Source: Methylocaldum szegediense
GTDB taxonomy: Bacteria > Pseudomonadota > Gammaproteobacteria > Methylococcales > Methylococcaceae
NCBI RefSeq assembly: GCF_949769195.1
Contig: NZ_OX458333.1
Span: 186,001 to 250,000 of the forward strand
Length of the DNA stretch: 64,000 nt
Direction of reading: 5' to 3'
Both the position numbers and the translations under genes were made by a program. The notes beneath the pieces are model-generated. The model was not told where the DNA came from. It saw only the letters and a program-made list of their open reading frames with translations, and did no database searches. Shown here in pieces: positions 49,735 to 62,321 of the stretch (the first letter of the stretch is position 1; each line of letters starts with the position of its first letter).

Positions 49735-51297
49735 TTAGCGCCCGGCGCCGCTGGCAACCTCGTTCATCTTCGCTAGGGCCTGGTCGATGGTGAAGCTGGC
49801 CGCCTTCTGGCGCGGCGGGAAGTCCTTGAACGTCGCTGCGAACTCGGCCGCAATCTTTTGCGCTGCAAAGACGATGTAGTCGTGGTCGAGGAACCAGTCG
49901 TAGTAAGTGTTCGAGGTGATGTCGGCGCGCTCGAACGGATCGGTCCTGAGGTTGTAGAGCTTGGGAAGCCGCAGCGGTACGAACGGCTCGGCCCAGATGC
50001 GCAGGGTCCCTTCGACGCGCTGCTCCATGAAGACCACCTTCCAGTTGTCGTAGCGCAAAGCGACCAGATCGCCGTCGTCGTTGAAATAGATGAACCCCTG
50101 CCGGGGACTCTTCTTTTCCTGCCCGGTCAGGTAGGGCAGCAGGTTGTAGCCGTCGATATGGACCCTGAAGGTCTTACCCGCTGCCTGGTAGCCCTGCTTG
50201 CACTTTTCCACGATATCGGGCTCGCCCGCCGCCGCGAGAAACGTCGGCAGCCAATCATGGTGGTGGACGATTTCGTTGGAAACGACGCCCGCCGGGATCT
50301 TGCCGGGCCAGCGTAGCAGCAGCGGGATGCGGAAGGCGCCCTCCCAGTTGGAGTTCTTCTCGTTGCGGAAGGGCGTCATAGCGCCGTCCGGCCAGGTATT
50401 CATGTGCGGACCGTTGTCGGTCGAGTACATGACGATGGTGTTGTCCGCGATGCCCAGTTCGTCCAGGAGGTTCAGCATCTCGCCCACCAGCTTGTCATGG
50501 TCGATCATGGTATCGTGGTAAGGGGATTGCCAGCGGCCAGCCTGTCCGATGCTCTCGGGCTTGGGATGGGTGCGGAGATGCATATGGGTCGTGTTGAGCC
50601 AGCAGAACCAGGGTTTGCCGGCCCTATGCTGGCGCTTGATCCAATCCTTGGCAGCGGCGCAGAACTCGCCGTCGCAGGTCTCCATGCGCTTTTTAGTTAA
50701 CGGGCCGGTGTCCTCGATCTTCTGCTTGCCAACCTTGCCGAAGCGAGGGTCCACCGTCTCATCCTCCCGGTCGGTCGCCCAGCAGTGCAGAACCCCACGG
50801 GGGCCGAATCGCTCACGGAAATGCGGGAAGTCTTTCGGGTTCGGAAAATCGGGCAATTCCGGTTCCTCTTCGGCATTCAGGTGATAGAGGTTGCCGAAAA
50901 ACTCGTCGAAGCCATGAACGGTGGGCAGATACTCGTTGCGGTCGCCGAGGTGGTTTTTGCCGAACTGGCCCGTGGCATAGCCTTGATTCTTAAGCAGTTC
51001 GGCGATGGTCGGGTCTTCCGCCTGGAGACCCACGGTGGCGCCCGGAACCCCGACCTTGGAGAGGCCGGTACGGAAGACGCTCTGCCCGGTGATGAAGGAG
51101 GCGCGCCCCGCCGTGCAGCTCTGCTCGCCATAGGCGTCGGTGAAGCGCATGCCTTCGTTCGCGATCCGGTCGATGTTGGGCGTGCGGTAGCCCATCAGTC
51201 CGTCGCTGTAGCAGCTGAGATTGGTGATGCCGATGTCATCCCCCCAGATGACCAGAATGTTCGGTCTGTCCTTTGCGGGTGTGCCTTGATTTGCCAT
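49735..51297 (-). CDS. Arylsulfatase (Cys-type, intact)
   Basis: Alkaline-phosphatase-fold sulfohydrolase of 520 residues. The metal-site start is ILVIWGDDIGITNLSCYSDG, and the formylglycine site is CTAGR with Cys61. Further motifs are YATGQFGKNHLGD, MYSTDNGPHMNTWPDG and FRIPLLLRWPGKIPAG. The Cys must be oxidised to formylglycine by a maturase; the only FGE-type gene in the window (52319-52956) is broken. No signal peptide is evident from the ATG at 51297, which has a strong AGGAGGT site. Confidence 0.92.
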   Translation of the reverse strand: MANQGTPAKDRPNILVIWGDDIGITNLSCYSDGLMGYRTPNIDRIANEGMRFTDAYGEQSCTAGRASFITGQSVFRTGLSKVGVPGATVGLQAEDPTIAELLKNQGYATGQFGKNHLGDRNEYLPTVHGFDEFFGNLYHLNAEEEPELPDFPNPKDFPHFRERFGPRGVLHCWATDREDETVDPRFGKVGKQKIEDTGPLTKKRMETCDGEFCAAAKDWIKRQHRAGKPWFCWLNTTHMHLRTHPKPESIGQAGRWQSPYHDTMIDHDKLVGEMLNLLDELGIADNTIVMYSTDNGPHMNTWPDGAMTPFRNEKNSNWEGAFRIPLLLRWPGKIPAGVVSNEIVHHHDWLPTFLAAAGEPDIVEKCKQGYQAAGKTFRVHIDGYNLLPYLTGQEKKSPRQGFIYFNDDGDLVALRYDNWKVVFMEQRVEGTLRIWAEPFVPLRLPKLYNLRTDPFERADITSNTYYDWFLDHDYIVFAAQKIAAEFAATFKDFPPRQKAASFTIDQALAKMNEVASGAGR

Positions 51298-51432
51298 TTG
51301 TACCTCCTTTAATGGCAGACGATTGTCATGGGACGCGCACGGCGCCGGATCATTCAGCCCGGGCAACCCCAACCTTGGCCGCGCGGCCTCGGATTGCACC
51401 GGTTATACCGGTTCAAGCGCAGCGCCGAGCCA

Positions 51433-52175
51433 TTAGACCTTGAGCAGGGCTTTCAGCCACCTGTCTCCTTTCAGCCGGAACCGAGCCTGATCTTCGGCCG
51501 GATGGACAACGACGAACCCTTCGCCTTGAAAGAACATCTGAAAGGGTTCGTGCTCTCCATGCCGGAACACCGAGCGCCAACTCAGATCCATTTTCAACTC
51601 CGGTACCAGCTCGCCCGACCAGGCCAGGGTGGCGTGCGGATCGGTGCTTACCGGATTTGCTGGAGTCACCGGCAGCGTCAGCGGACTGCCGTGGACGCCG
51701 AACGCCATGGCACCGGTTCCGGAGAACATTATCCCGAATAGACCCCCCGCGGCGACGCCGATTCCCTTGCCAACCAGAAATATCTCGTGTTCGAGGGTCT
51801 CCTCGAAAGCCAGAATTTCTTCCGCCGAAACACACAGGGCTTCGCCCGCAAGATGAAGGACCCGAAGATGCCACCCATGGTGCGCGCAGTAGAGCCGCCC
51901 TCGACCAACCGCGCGCACCAAGGGCACCAGCTTCGCGCTGGATCATGTCTTTCAGGTTCCGGGCTTGGAGCGTGGGCAGCCGTTCGAAGCGAAGATCGCC
52001 GCGGTAAGCGATGGCGGCGCCCGGCTTGAGCCAGACACCGCCGTCCACTTCGATCCTGAGTATGCGCTTCGATTCCTGTTAAAATGTCCCCGTGGTCACT
52101 TCTTCCTCGCCGCTCTCGCGCAGGAGCTCGGCCAGCGAGTAGACCGGCAATGGGCGCCGTGAGGGAATGCGGTCA
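51433..52175 (-). pseudogene. Broken AIM24-family gene
   Basis: Pieces of one AIM24-like protein lie in different frames. An N-terminal stretch (VYSLAELLRESGEEEVTTGT) ends at a TAA near 52081. Then comes ILRIEVDGGVWLKPGAAIAYRG with LPTLQARNLKDMIQREAGAL. After a shift near 51925 the rest is VRAVGRGRLYCAHHGWHLRV, LAFEETLEHEIFLVGKGIGV and LAWSGELVPELKMDLSWRS, ending in FVVVHPAED. The family's function in bacteria is unclear. The upper boundary is approximate. Confidence 0.7.
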
Positions 52176-52318
52176 TGCGTGTACTCCTGCGTGTCCGGAC
52201 CGGGCGAACGGTTCGATGGGCTCGAAGAGTTCGAAACTGCGAGTTCCTTCGAGAGGGAACCGCTTCGGCATAGCTCACAACTCCTTGTCCTCCTTCATCT
52301 TGCTGCATTTCGCCCGGT

Positions 52319-52956
52319 TCACGGCGTGGGCCCGGCGCCGCGGATGACGCAACGGAATCCGACGTGGCTCGTTGAAGTATCGACTGGTTGCGGATGGCGT
52401 GCGGCGGGCCGATAGCGACGGCAATAGTTTGGCGCACAGAGGTGAGAGCCGCCCTTCAGCACCTTGCGCGGAATGCGAACATCCGGTTGGCAAGCATCGT
52501 AGCTCGCTTCCTCGCTGCCGCCACGGGGATCATGCACGGCACAGCAGGGGCGCGACGCGTCGAACTCGTGCCCGGGCGAATACCAGTCAGCGGTCCATTC
52601 CCAGACGTTGCCGATCATGTCGTGCAGACCATAGCCGTTGGGCGGAAACGCCGTGACCGGCGAGGTGCGCTCGTAACCGTCGGTCTTCAGGTTCTCATGC
52701 GGAAACGCGCCCTGCCAGGTGTTCGCCATCTGACGGTTGCCCGGCGTGAATTCAAGGTGATGTAGCCGGTGGCGTTCACGAACTCTCGGAACTTGCGGTT
52801 TGTGACCGGTGTGCGGTCGATCCAAAACCCGTCCACCGTCACGCGGTGTCCCGGTGCCTCCTCCGGGTAGTGCCGGTCCGAACCCATGAGGAAGGTGCCG
52901 CCGGGTATCCAGACCATGCCCGGCCGGTGCTGCGGCCGGAACATCAGGGAAACCAC
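52319..52956 (-). pseudogene. Broken formylglycine-generating enzyme (SUMF1-family) gene
   Basis: The N-terminal part ([51 protein letters not shown]) is in one frame. The C-terminal part ([65 protein letters not shown]) is in another. Compared with typical family members, roughly 100 residues between ATGYIT and [13 protein letters not shown] are missing. It would have matured the adjacent sulfatases. The copper-binding Cys region (LCAPNYC) is still present in the C-terminal piece. Confidence 0.82.
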
Positions 52957-53064
52957 TCATGTCTTGTACCTCCTAAAGTGTGTCGACGAACGGCTTGTCC
53001 AACGAGTTGGCCTTGACCGCCGACGCTCGCCCCAGCCAATGCAGTGACTGCCTGTCGCGCGCTT

Positions 53065-55251
53065 CTACTGGCGGGCGAGGTACATCCGCATCTTCGCCTC
53101 CATGTCCTCGATCGGCTCGCCCGAGATGTCCACCAGGACTTTCTTCACCGTGCCGGTGAACGCGAACGGAGGCTGGTAGTCGGTCATGACCGGCGAGCCC
53201 GCGTCGACGCCGACGGAAAAGCCCGCCGCCAGCCCCAGCGACAGCGGAATGGTCACCGGCAGATCGCCGCTGCCGACCGGCTTGCCATCGACAAACAGCT
53301 TGACGTTCGCCAGGACACCCTTGCCCGTGGGGATGTCGGGCTCCCCCGTCGGCGCGAACTCAAAGCTGAAGATTTGGTCGCCTTCGGGAATTACGGTGTC
53401 CGACCGCACCTTGAAGCGCTGGTCGGCGAGGTAGTTGTAGCCGTAGGTGAGCTTGCCGTTCTGAACATAGAACGCGAAGCCGCCGTCGTTGCCGCCCATG
53501 GAAAACAGCACGCCCTCCGCGCCGCCCTTGGGCACGTTCGCGTGTACCGACACGGAATGCGGCACATTGACCAGGTGTGGCGCAGCGTTGGTCGGCACCA
53601 TTTGTGTGCCCCGGGTAATACACGTACTTTTCGCGATCGACGGCGATCTGCGGCCGCTCATCCGCTAACCGCGCGACACCGCGGCTGTCGATCGGCAGCA
53701 CGTTGTACTTTCCGGCCTCGACGTACCACATGCCGATCATGGCGATCAGCCGATCGCGCTCTTTCTCGGCTAGGTTGTCGGTCTCGGCGAAATCCTCCCT
53801 GACGTTGTAGAGCTCCCACCCCTTGACATCGAGCTCGATGAGCTTGGCGTAATCGACGGGGGCACCGAAGGACAGGCCGGACTCGGTAAACGAGGTGCCC
53901 GGCCACGGGCACGCCGCCCGCCAGCCGTCATGGTAGAGCGAGCGGTGGCAGAACATTTTGAAATATTGAGTGACGTGCAAGGCGGGCGCCTTGGCATCAT
54001 CGAAGGACGACTTGAGGCTGAATCCCTGGATCGGCGACTGGGTGACGCCGCGAATGTGCGTGGGCGGCTCGATATCCAGTGCATCCAACACCGTCGGCAC
54101 CAGGTCGATCACGTGACAATACTGCTCGCGGATCTCGCCCTTGGCCTTGATGCCCTTGGGCCAGCAGACGATGAACGGATCCGAGGCGCCGCCGCGGTAG
54201 GTCTTGCGCTTCCAGCGGCGGAACGGTGTGTTGCCGACGCGGGTCCAGCCCCAGGGATAGTGGTTGAAGTATTTCGGTCCGCCGATGTCGTCGATCGCCG
54301 CCAGATTCTTCTGGAGGTCGTCGGGCACGTTGTTGAAGAACTTGCCTTCGTTGACCGAGCCGTTCGGCCCGCCCTCGGCGCTGGCGCCGTTATCCGAGAT
54401 TACCATGATCAGGGTGTTCTCGTATTCGCCCAGATCCTTGAGAAACGCGATCAGCTCGCCGATATAGTGGTCGGTGTGCTCCAGGAAACCGGCGAAGACC
54501 TCCATCATGCGCGCATACAGGCGCCGCTCGTCGCCCGAGAGCGTGTTCCAGTCCTGCACGTCGGGATCGTGCGGCGACAGCTTCGTGTTCGCGGGCACGA
54601 GACCTAGTGCCTTCTGCTTTTCGAACACCTGCTGGCGGTACGCGTCCCAGCCGGCGTCGAACTTGCCCTTGTACTTGTCGGCCCAGAATTATCGCGCACG
54701 AGTTCGGGATAGTACTGGTGCGTGTCGCCGCCGAGAAAGCCGTAGTAGCGCTCGAAGCCGCGACCCAAAGGCCAGCGGTCGAAGGGGCCGGCCGCCGACG
54801 TGGCTTCCGCAGGCGTCAGATGCCATTTGCCGATGGCGTAGGTGTTGTACCCATGCTGCAGCAGGATTTCCGACAGCATCCCGTTCTCAAACGGAATGTA
54901 GCCATTGCCGCCGGGATAGCCTGTCGAACCTTCGGTGATGCAGGCCATTCCATTGGAATGATGATTGCGCCCGGTCAGTATGCACGAGCGCGACGGCGAA
55001 CACAGCGCGGTGGTGTGCATGTTGTTATAGCGCAGTCCGTCGGCGGCCAGCGCATCCAGGTGGGGCGTGTTGATCGGACTGCCGTAGCAACCGAGCTGGC
55101 CGAAGCCGGTGTCGTCCAGCACGATGAACAACACGTTCGGCGCGCCTTCTCGCGCCCGGTCGGGTGCGGGCCATGCCGGCTGGGAGACGTCGAAGGTGCG
55201 GCCTATCACGTCGGAAAAGGCCTGGCCGGATTTGTATTCCTTGAGTGCCAT
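53065..55251 (-). pseudogene. Broken second arylsulfatase gene
   Basis: N-terminal part (54690-55251) has NVLFIVLDDTGFGQLGCYGS, the sulfatase site CSPSR with Cys84 and AIGKWHLTP. It runs to QYYPELVRDN, where a deletion plus frame change joins it to DKYKGKFDAGWDAYRQQVFE, apparently losing about 60 residues. The middle part (about 53595-54690) has IMVISDNGASAEGGPNGSVN and CWPKGIKAKGEI. A second shift near 53600 leads to the C-terminal beta-rich part (53065-53595; HANVPKGGAEGVLFSMGGND). Intact relatives are near 780 residues. A good start (MALKEYKSGQ) remains. Confidence 0.85.
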
Positions 55252-55592
55252 TAGGCTCTCCTTGTGAATTGCGGTTGGTCGTGATTGATCTCTTCCCGAT
55301 CAATAGACCTGTTCGAAATCGCCGGGCCTTCGGTCCAGAGGACTTCTTACCGATCCCATTCCGGCTTTGGCCATCCCTGTACCCCTTAATTCTTTGTTTT
55401 GCATCCCTCTTGAGTGCCACGGCTAAGCCCGGCATCCGCCTCTACCGGACTTTGGTGCTGTAAGGCAAGCCGTACCCAACTCGATACGCCCGAACACGGC
55501 TTTTTGACCTCGGTTCAGGCCTTGAATGCGTGCGCATCGAACGCTTGTTCAAAAGCGCATTCAACCTTTCAACGGGGAATCAACTTTGTAGT

Positions 55593-55745
55593 GTGGGTTA
55601 GGCTGCGAGGCCGTAACTCACCGAGCGGCCTTCAATCGGTGGGTTAGGTGGAGCCTGTCCTGAGTCCGTCGAAGGGCCTGTCCTGAGCGGAACCGAGGGG
55701 CTAATCCACCATCGATGGGTTTCGCTTCGCTCTACCCATCCTACG
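55593..55745. repeat. Cluster of intergenic inverted repeats (REP/MITE-like)
   Basis: Three nested elements: GTGGGTTA (55593-55600) against TAACTCAC (55614-55621); GGTGGGTTAG (55638-55647) against CTAATCCACC (55701-55710); and a hairpin GATGGGT...ACCCATC (55714-55740). The middle element contains GCCTGTCCTGAG twice. Such motifs are familiar as dispersed non-coding repeats in many proteobacterial genomes. No gene is seen in 55252-55783. Confidence 0.65.
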
Positions 55746-55783
55746 ATTAATGTCCACTCGAATGCCGAATGGAATTACTCGGA

Positions 55784-56806
<1,023 letters not shown>

Positions 56807-56881
56807 CGGTGAGGTCTCCAATGTGTTTTCAGCCCATCCGTGTTGGACACAAGTGCATGCCCAAACTACACATCTCGATGT

Positions 56882-57710
56882 CTACCAATAACCCGTCAGT
56901 CCGAGGAACGAACCGCTCAGGGTCACATCGGTGTCAATGATGCGCCTGCTCGAATCCAGGCGTAGGGCTCTGTACCCGGCTTCCAGCGAGGCGGGCATGC
57001 CGAACAGGGTGGTGCGGTAGCCAACCAGTCCCAGAATGGACCTGGCGAAGTCGATGTCGTCCACACCAAAGCCGCCACGGTTACCGTCCACCAGGACGAA
57101 CCATTCCGGGCTGAATTCCACCGTGAACCGCACCAATGACCGGACTGGTGAGGCTCTTACTGGCCGAGGCGCTGCCGATGCCCCTGAACTCGACCTGATT
57201 GTCCAGCCAGAGGGTGCGTCCGCCGGCATAGAGCTCGAGCGCGTTGGAGCGTGGTTTCTCGCCCCAGCGGGCGATGCGTTCCGACGCGGCCGAGCCGAAC
57301 ACGCGGTACATGGCACTATACTCCAGGACACCCAACTGGCTTGACAAGCCTCTGCTGATGCCGCGCGCGAACCGGGGCTCGAAATCCAGATCCACGTAAT
57401 TGCCGTCCAGATAGAACCCCAGCCGCTCGTAATGCGCTTCGAGCCGTCCCATAAAGGCCCGCGGGAAGTTCCTGAGTTCTTCAGAGATGTCGATGAAGGT
57501 GGCTTCGACCGACTTGCTGAACTGCCCCGGGGAAAATCGGCCGTCCACGCCGGGCAGCCAAGCGTAGAGTGTGAGGTTGACCGCCCAGGGATTTCGGCTA
57601 GCATCGCTGTCCGCCGCCGCCGCCGCGTTGTCGAAGCCAGGGGCCGCTGCCAAGGCTGCTACAAGCAGGAGGGGTTTGAAAGACGAGAAAAAGCCCGGGT
57701 TGACGGTCAT
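56882..57710 (-). pseudogene. Frameshifted outer-membrane protein gene
   Basis: It starts with a good ribosome site (GGAG) and a signal peptide (FKPLLLVAALAAAPGFDNAA), then barrel-like alternating sequence (WAVNLTLYAWLPGVDGRF; RLGFYLDGNYVDLDFEPRF; LELYAGGRTLWLDNQVEFRG). Near 57130-57140 the frame changes and the protein continues as VRFTVEFSPEWFVLVDGNRG to FLGLTGYW with an aromatic C-terminus. A single indel would restore about 275 residues. A sequencing error cannot be excluded. Confidence 0.75.
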
Positions 57711-58008
57711 GCAGGATCTCCCTATCCGGTTGTGTCGAGTAGTTCGACGGTTAAATCAGTTCCCTCGGAGAGCAATACACAAAAAACAGCACGATCAGTC
57801 GAATCCGAGGGAACCGAAATCAGGGTGTGTCCACTGCCCCTTAGGGTTATATCGCATCAGTCCGAATATCCTTGTCGACAGTGCAGTCAAGGTATATCCA
57901 ATTGCGCTGGATATTGGTTTCGCTCTTGTGCCCTAACCGCTTTAAGTTGACAATCGAACGGAGTTCGTGTGAGGTCATGGTTTTACCTTATGTACCGGAG
58001 ATCACGCC

Positions 58009-58923
58009 ATGCCCCGTTATGTGGGTTCGCCTGACCGAAGCCGAACCGCCAACGCTTAGAAGAATTGTTGTCCAAAGGCCGCCATGCGTCGACCACGGCC
58101 ACCCGAGCCCGCATTCTCTTGAAAGCGGACGAAAGCGAAGCGGGGCCGGGCTGGAAGGATGGAGCGATCATACAGACTTTGGACACGAGTCTGTCAACCG
58201 TGCACCGGTGTGGCAAGAGTTTGTGGAATCCGGCTTGGAGGCGGCCTTGTACCGCCGCAAGCCCACCCGACCGGCGTCCCGCAAGCTGGATGGTGCCCAG
58301 GAAGCCCGACTGATCGCGCTGGCCTGTGGTCCTGCGCCGGAGGGTCGCACACGGTGAACACTGAAACTGTTGGCGCAACGCATGGTGGAACTGGACGTGG
58401 TGCCGCCCCTGAGTGCCGAGTGCGTACGAACCACGCTCGAAAAAACGAACTCAAGCCTTGGCTAAGGAAGCAATGGGTCATTCCGCCCGAGGCCAACGTG
58501 GAATTCGTCTGCGCGATGGAGGGACCCCCTGGAAGTCTATGCCCGCCCCTACGATCCTTTGCGGCCCCAGGTCTGCCTGGACGAGTGCAGATCGTCTTGG
58601 TCATGGACAACCTCAATACGCACAAACTGGCCTCGCTCTACCAAGCCTTTCCACCGGACGAGCCGCGTCGGCTGATCGCGCGCCTGGAAATCCATCACAC
58701 GCCCAAACACGGCAGTTGGCTGAACATGGCGGAAATCGAATTGAGCGCCCTGGCGAGCCAATGCCTCGACCGCTGCATCGCCGACCTGGATACCCGGACC
58801 CGGGAGGTCGCGGCCTGGCAGAACTCACGCAACGCAGCGAGCGACACGGTGAACTGGCGCTTTACAACCGGCGATGCGCGGATCAAGCTCCAACGACTCT
58901 ATCCGTCAATTCAGCGCGGTTAG
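58009..58923 (+). pseudogene. IS630-family transposase remnant
   Basis: Several frames together resemble an IS630 transposase: VRLTEAEPPTLRRIVVQ; then KLDGAQEARLIALACGPAPE; KNELKPWLRKQWVIPPEANV with EFVCAME; a deleted middle; and VLVMDNLNTHKLASLYQAFP with IHHTPKHGSWLNMAEIELS in the C-terminal catalytic part. Part of the DDE core is missing between EFVCAME and the LVMDNLNTH segment. Terminal inverted repeats are not clear. The region 57711-58008 shows no gene. Confidence 0.8.
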
Positions 58924-60134
58924 GGTACTCGTTATACAGTTAACTTGACACCCCCATTGTCAATGCCTGCCATCCAGTTGTCCCTTTCTTATCCTTGCTC
59001 ATCTTTGCCCGACATACGACCCGGGTTCCCGGCACGATGGCGGCTTGCCTGATCAAATTCGGGTGGACAAAGATCCGGTATTTGTCGTCGGTAACGATAA
59101 ATCCGAACAATTGTCCTTGGCGCTGGGTTAGCTCACCAGAAAACTGCTGACAGAAGCCGGGAATCCCATTCGCCGTGGACTTCCGCCATCTAACGGCGCG
59201 CTGCCCATCGTCCTCCAACGCCACCTCAACTAGATCTCCTACTTTCATCTCCGAGATCCCTTTAAACCGCGTGTATTGCAGGATAATGCCTTCGTCCACG
59301 GAAAACGCCACGTGCGCTAAAGACCTCTGGACATTCTGGTTGTCTATTACTCCTAACCTGTAGGAAAGTCTTCTCAACTGATCGCCAAAAGCGATGGCGT
59401 CGGCAGCGTCACTTACGTCGGGCTCACTTGGCAAATCAGTTCGACTCGCCCGCGAGCGAAACCAACTGGCTCTAGCCATCTGCAAAAGCGGTTGAGGGAT
59501 CGAGAAATTGTTCTGAGAGCGATACTCCAACGCCTTGCGCACCTGAATGGTTGCTTCCTCAAATCGTTTTTCCGCGGCAAGTAAACGCGCCAACGCAATC
59601 CGAGTCCTTGCTAATTCCTGCGGACGTTTAGCCGTTTGAACAGCGCGGAAGTAGCAGGTTATCGCTTTGTCCACGTCGTCGGGCCCGAATGTTCTACCCA
59701 AGAAATCCCGCACCCATGATGCCCGTTCGTGCCGCCGAACCACCGGTATAAACCAGTCACGGGCCTCAGCCCTTCTCCCCTTATCGAGTAGCAGCTTACT
59801 CTTGTAGTAGCGAAGCCACGGGTCGTCCGGAGCGAGTTTCAGACCGACATGCAATTGATTCTCTGCCCAAGCCAGTAGGTCAATCGGTAGAGCATCCGCA
59901 CGATGAGATACTTCCCGATCAATAGCATGGAAGAGCCGCATCTCCAAACTAGGTAGAAGCCTTCCATCATCGGCTCGATAAGGCTGTTTGTCTTCTGGCC
60001 GACAATATTCCGGCCCCCACCAACGCGCAAACGCGAGAAAACCTGGCCAAACTCGACTAACCTTGAGCACCTGAGCTAGCAACAGTGAGTGCAGCATGCC
60101 AGGTCTTTCATTAGCTTCCAGGCGCCGATACTCG

Positions 60135-60140
60135 GCAAGC
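60135..60140. repeat. Left copy of the 6-base target-site duplication
   Basis: GCAAGC directly outside the left inverted repeat of the IS21-family element, identical to the copy at 62105-62110. Removing one copy with the element restores the host reading frame. Confidence 0.85.
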
Positions 60141-60216
60141 TGTCAACGCCGACTGAAAAGTGACCCCTTTTGAGGGTTTATCGCCGAAGTAAAATTGACC
60201 CCTTGAGGCCCAAAAG

Positions 60217-62018
<1,802 letters not shown>

Positions 62019-62104
62019 TTCCGCGGCTCAAAAAAGCCGCCATTTTCCCCCAAGGGGTCAAATTTACTTCGGTGTCAGGGGTCATTTTTACATCGGCGGT
62101 GACA

Positions 62105-62110
62105 GCAAGC
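62105..62110. repeat. Right copy of the 6-base target-site duplication
   Basis: GCAAGC directly outside the right end of the IS21-family element, matching 60135-60140. Confidence 0.85.
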
Positions 62111-62321
62111 CATTCCTCCAACCGGACGACAACCTTGCCCGGCGAGAGCTTACCTTGTTCAAACAGTTGTATCTCCTGTTTTAGCAGGTCATAAATCACC
62201 CACCCATATGCTCGTTGCAAAAACAGGTCGTTACCATTCGCTTTGAATCCTTCCCGAGCCCTTGCTAAGGCTTCTGAAAGTCGCCCCGCCTTACGGAATT
62301 AGGAGACTTCCGTTGACCAAT

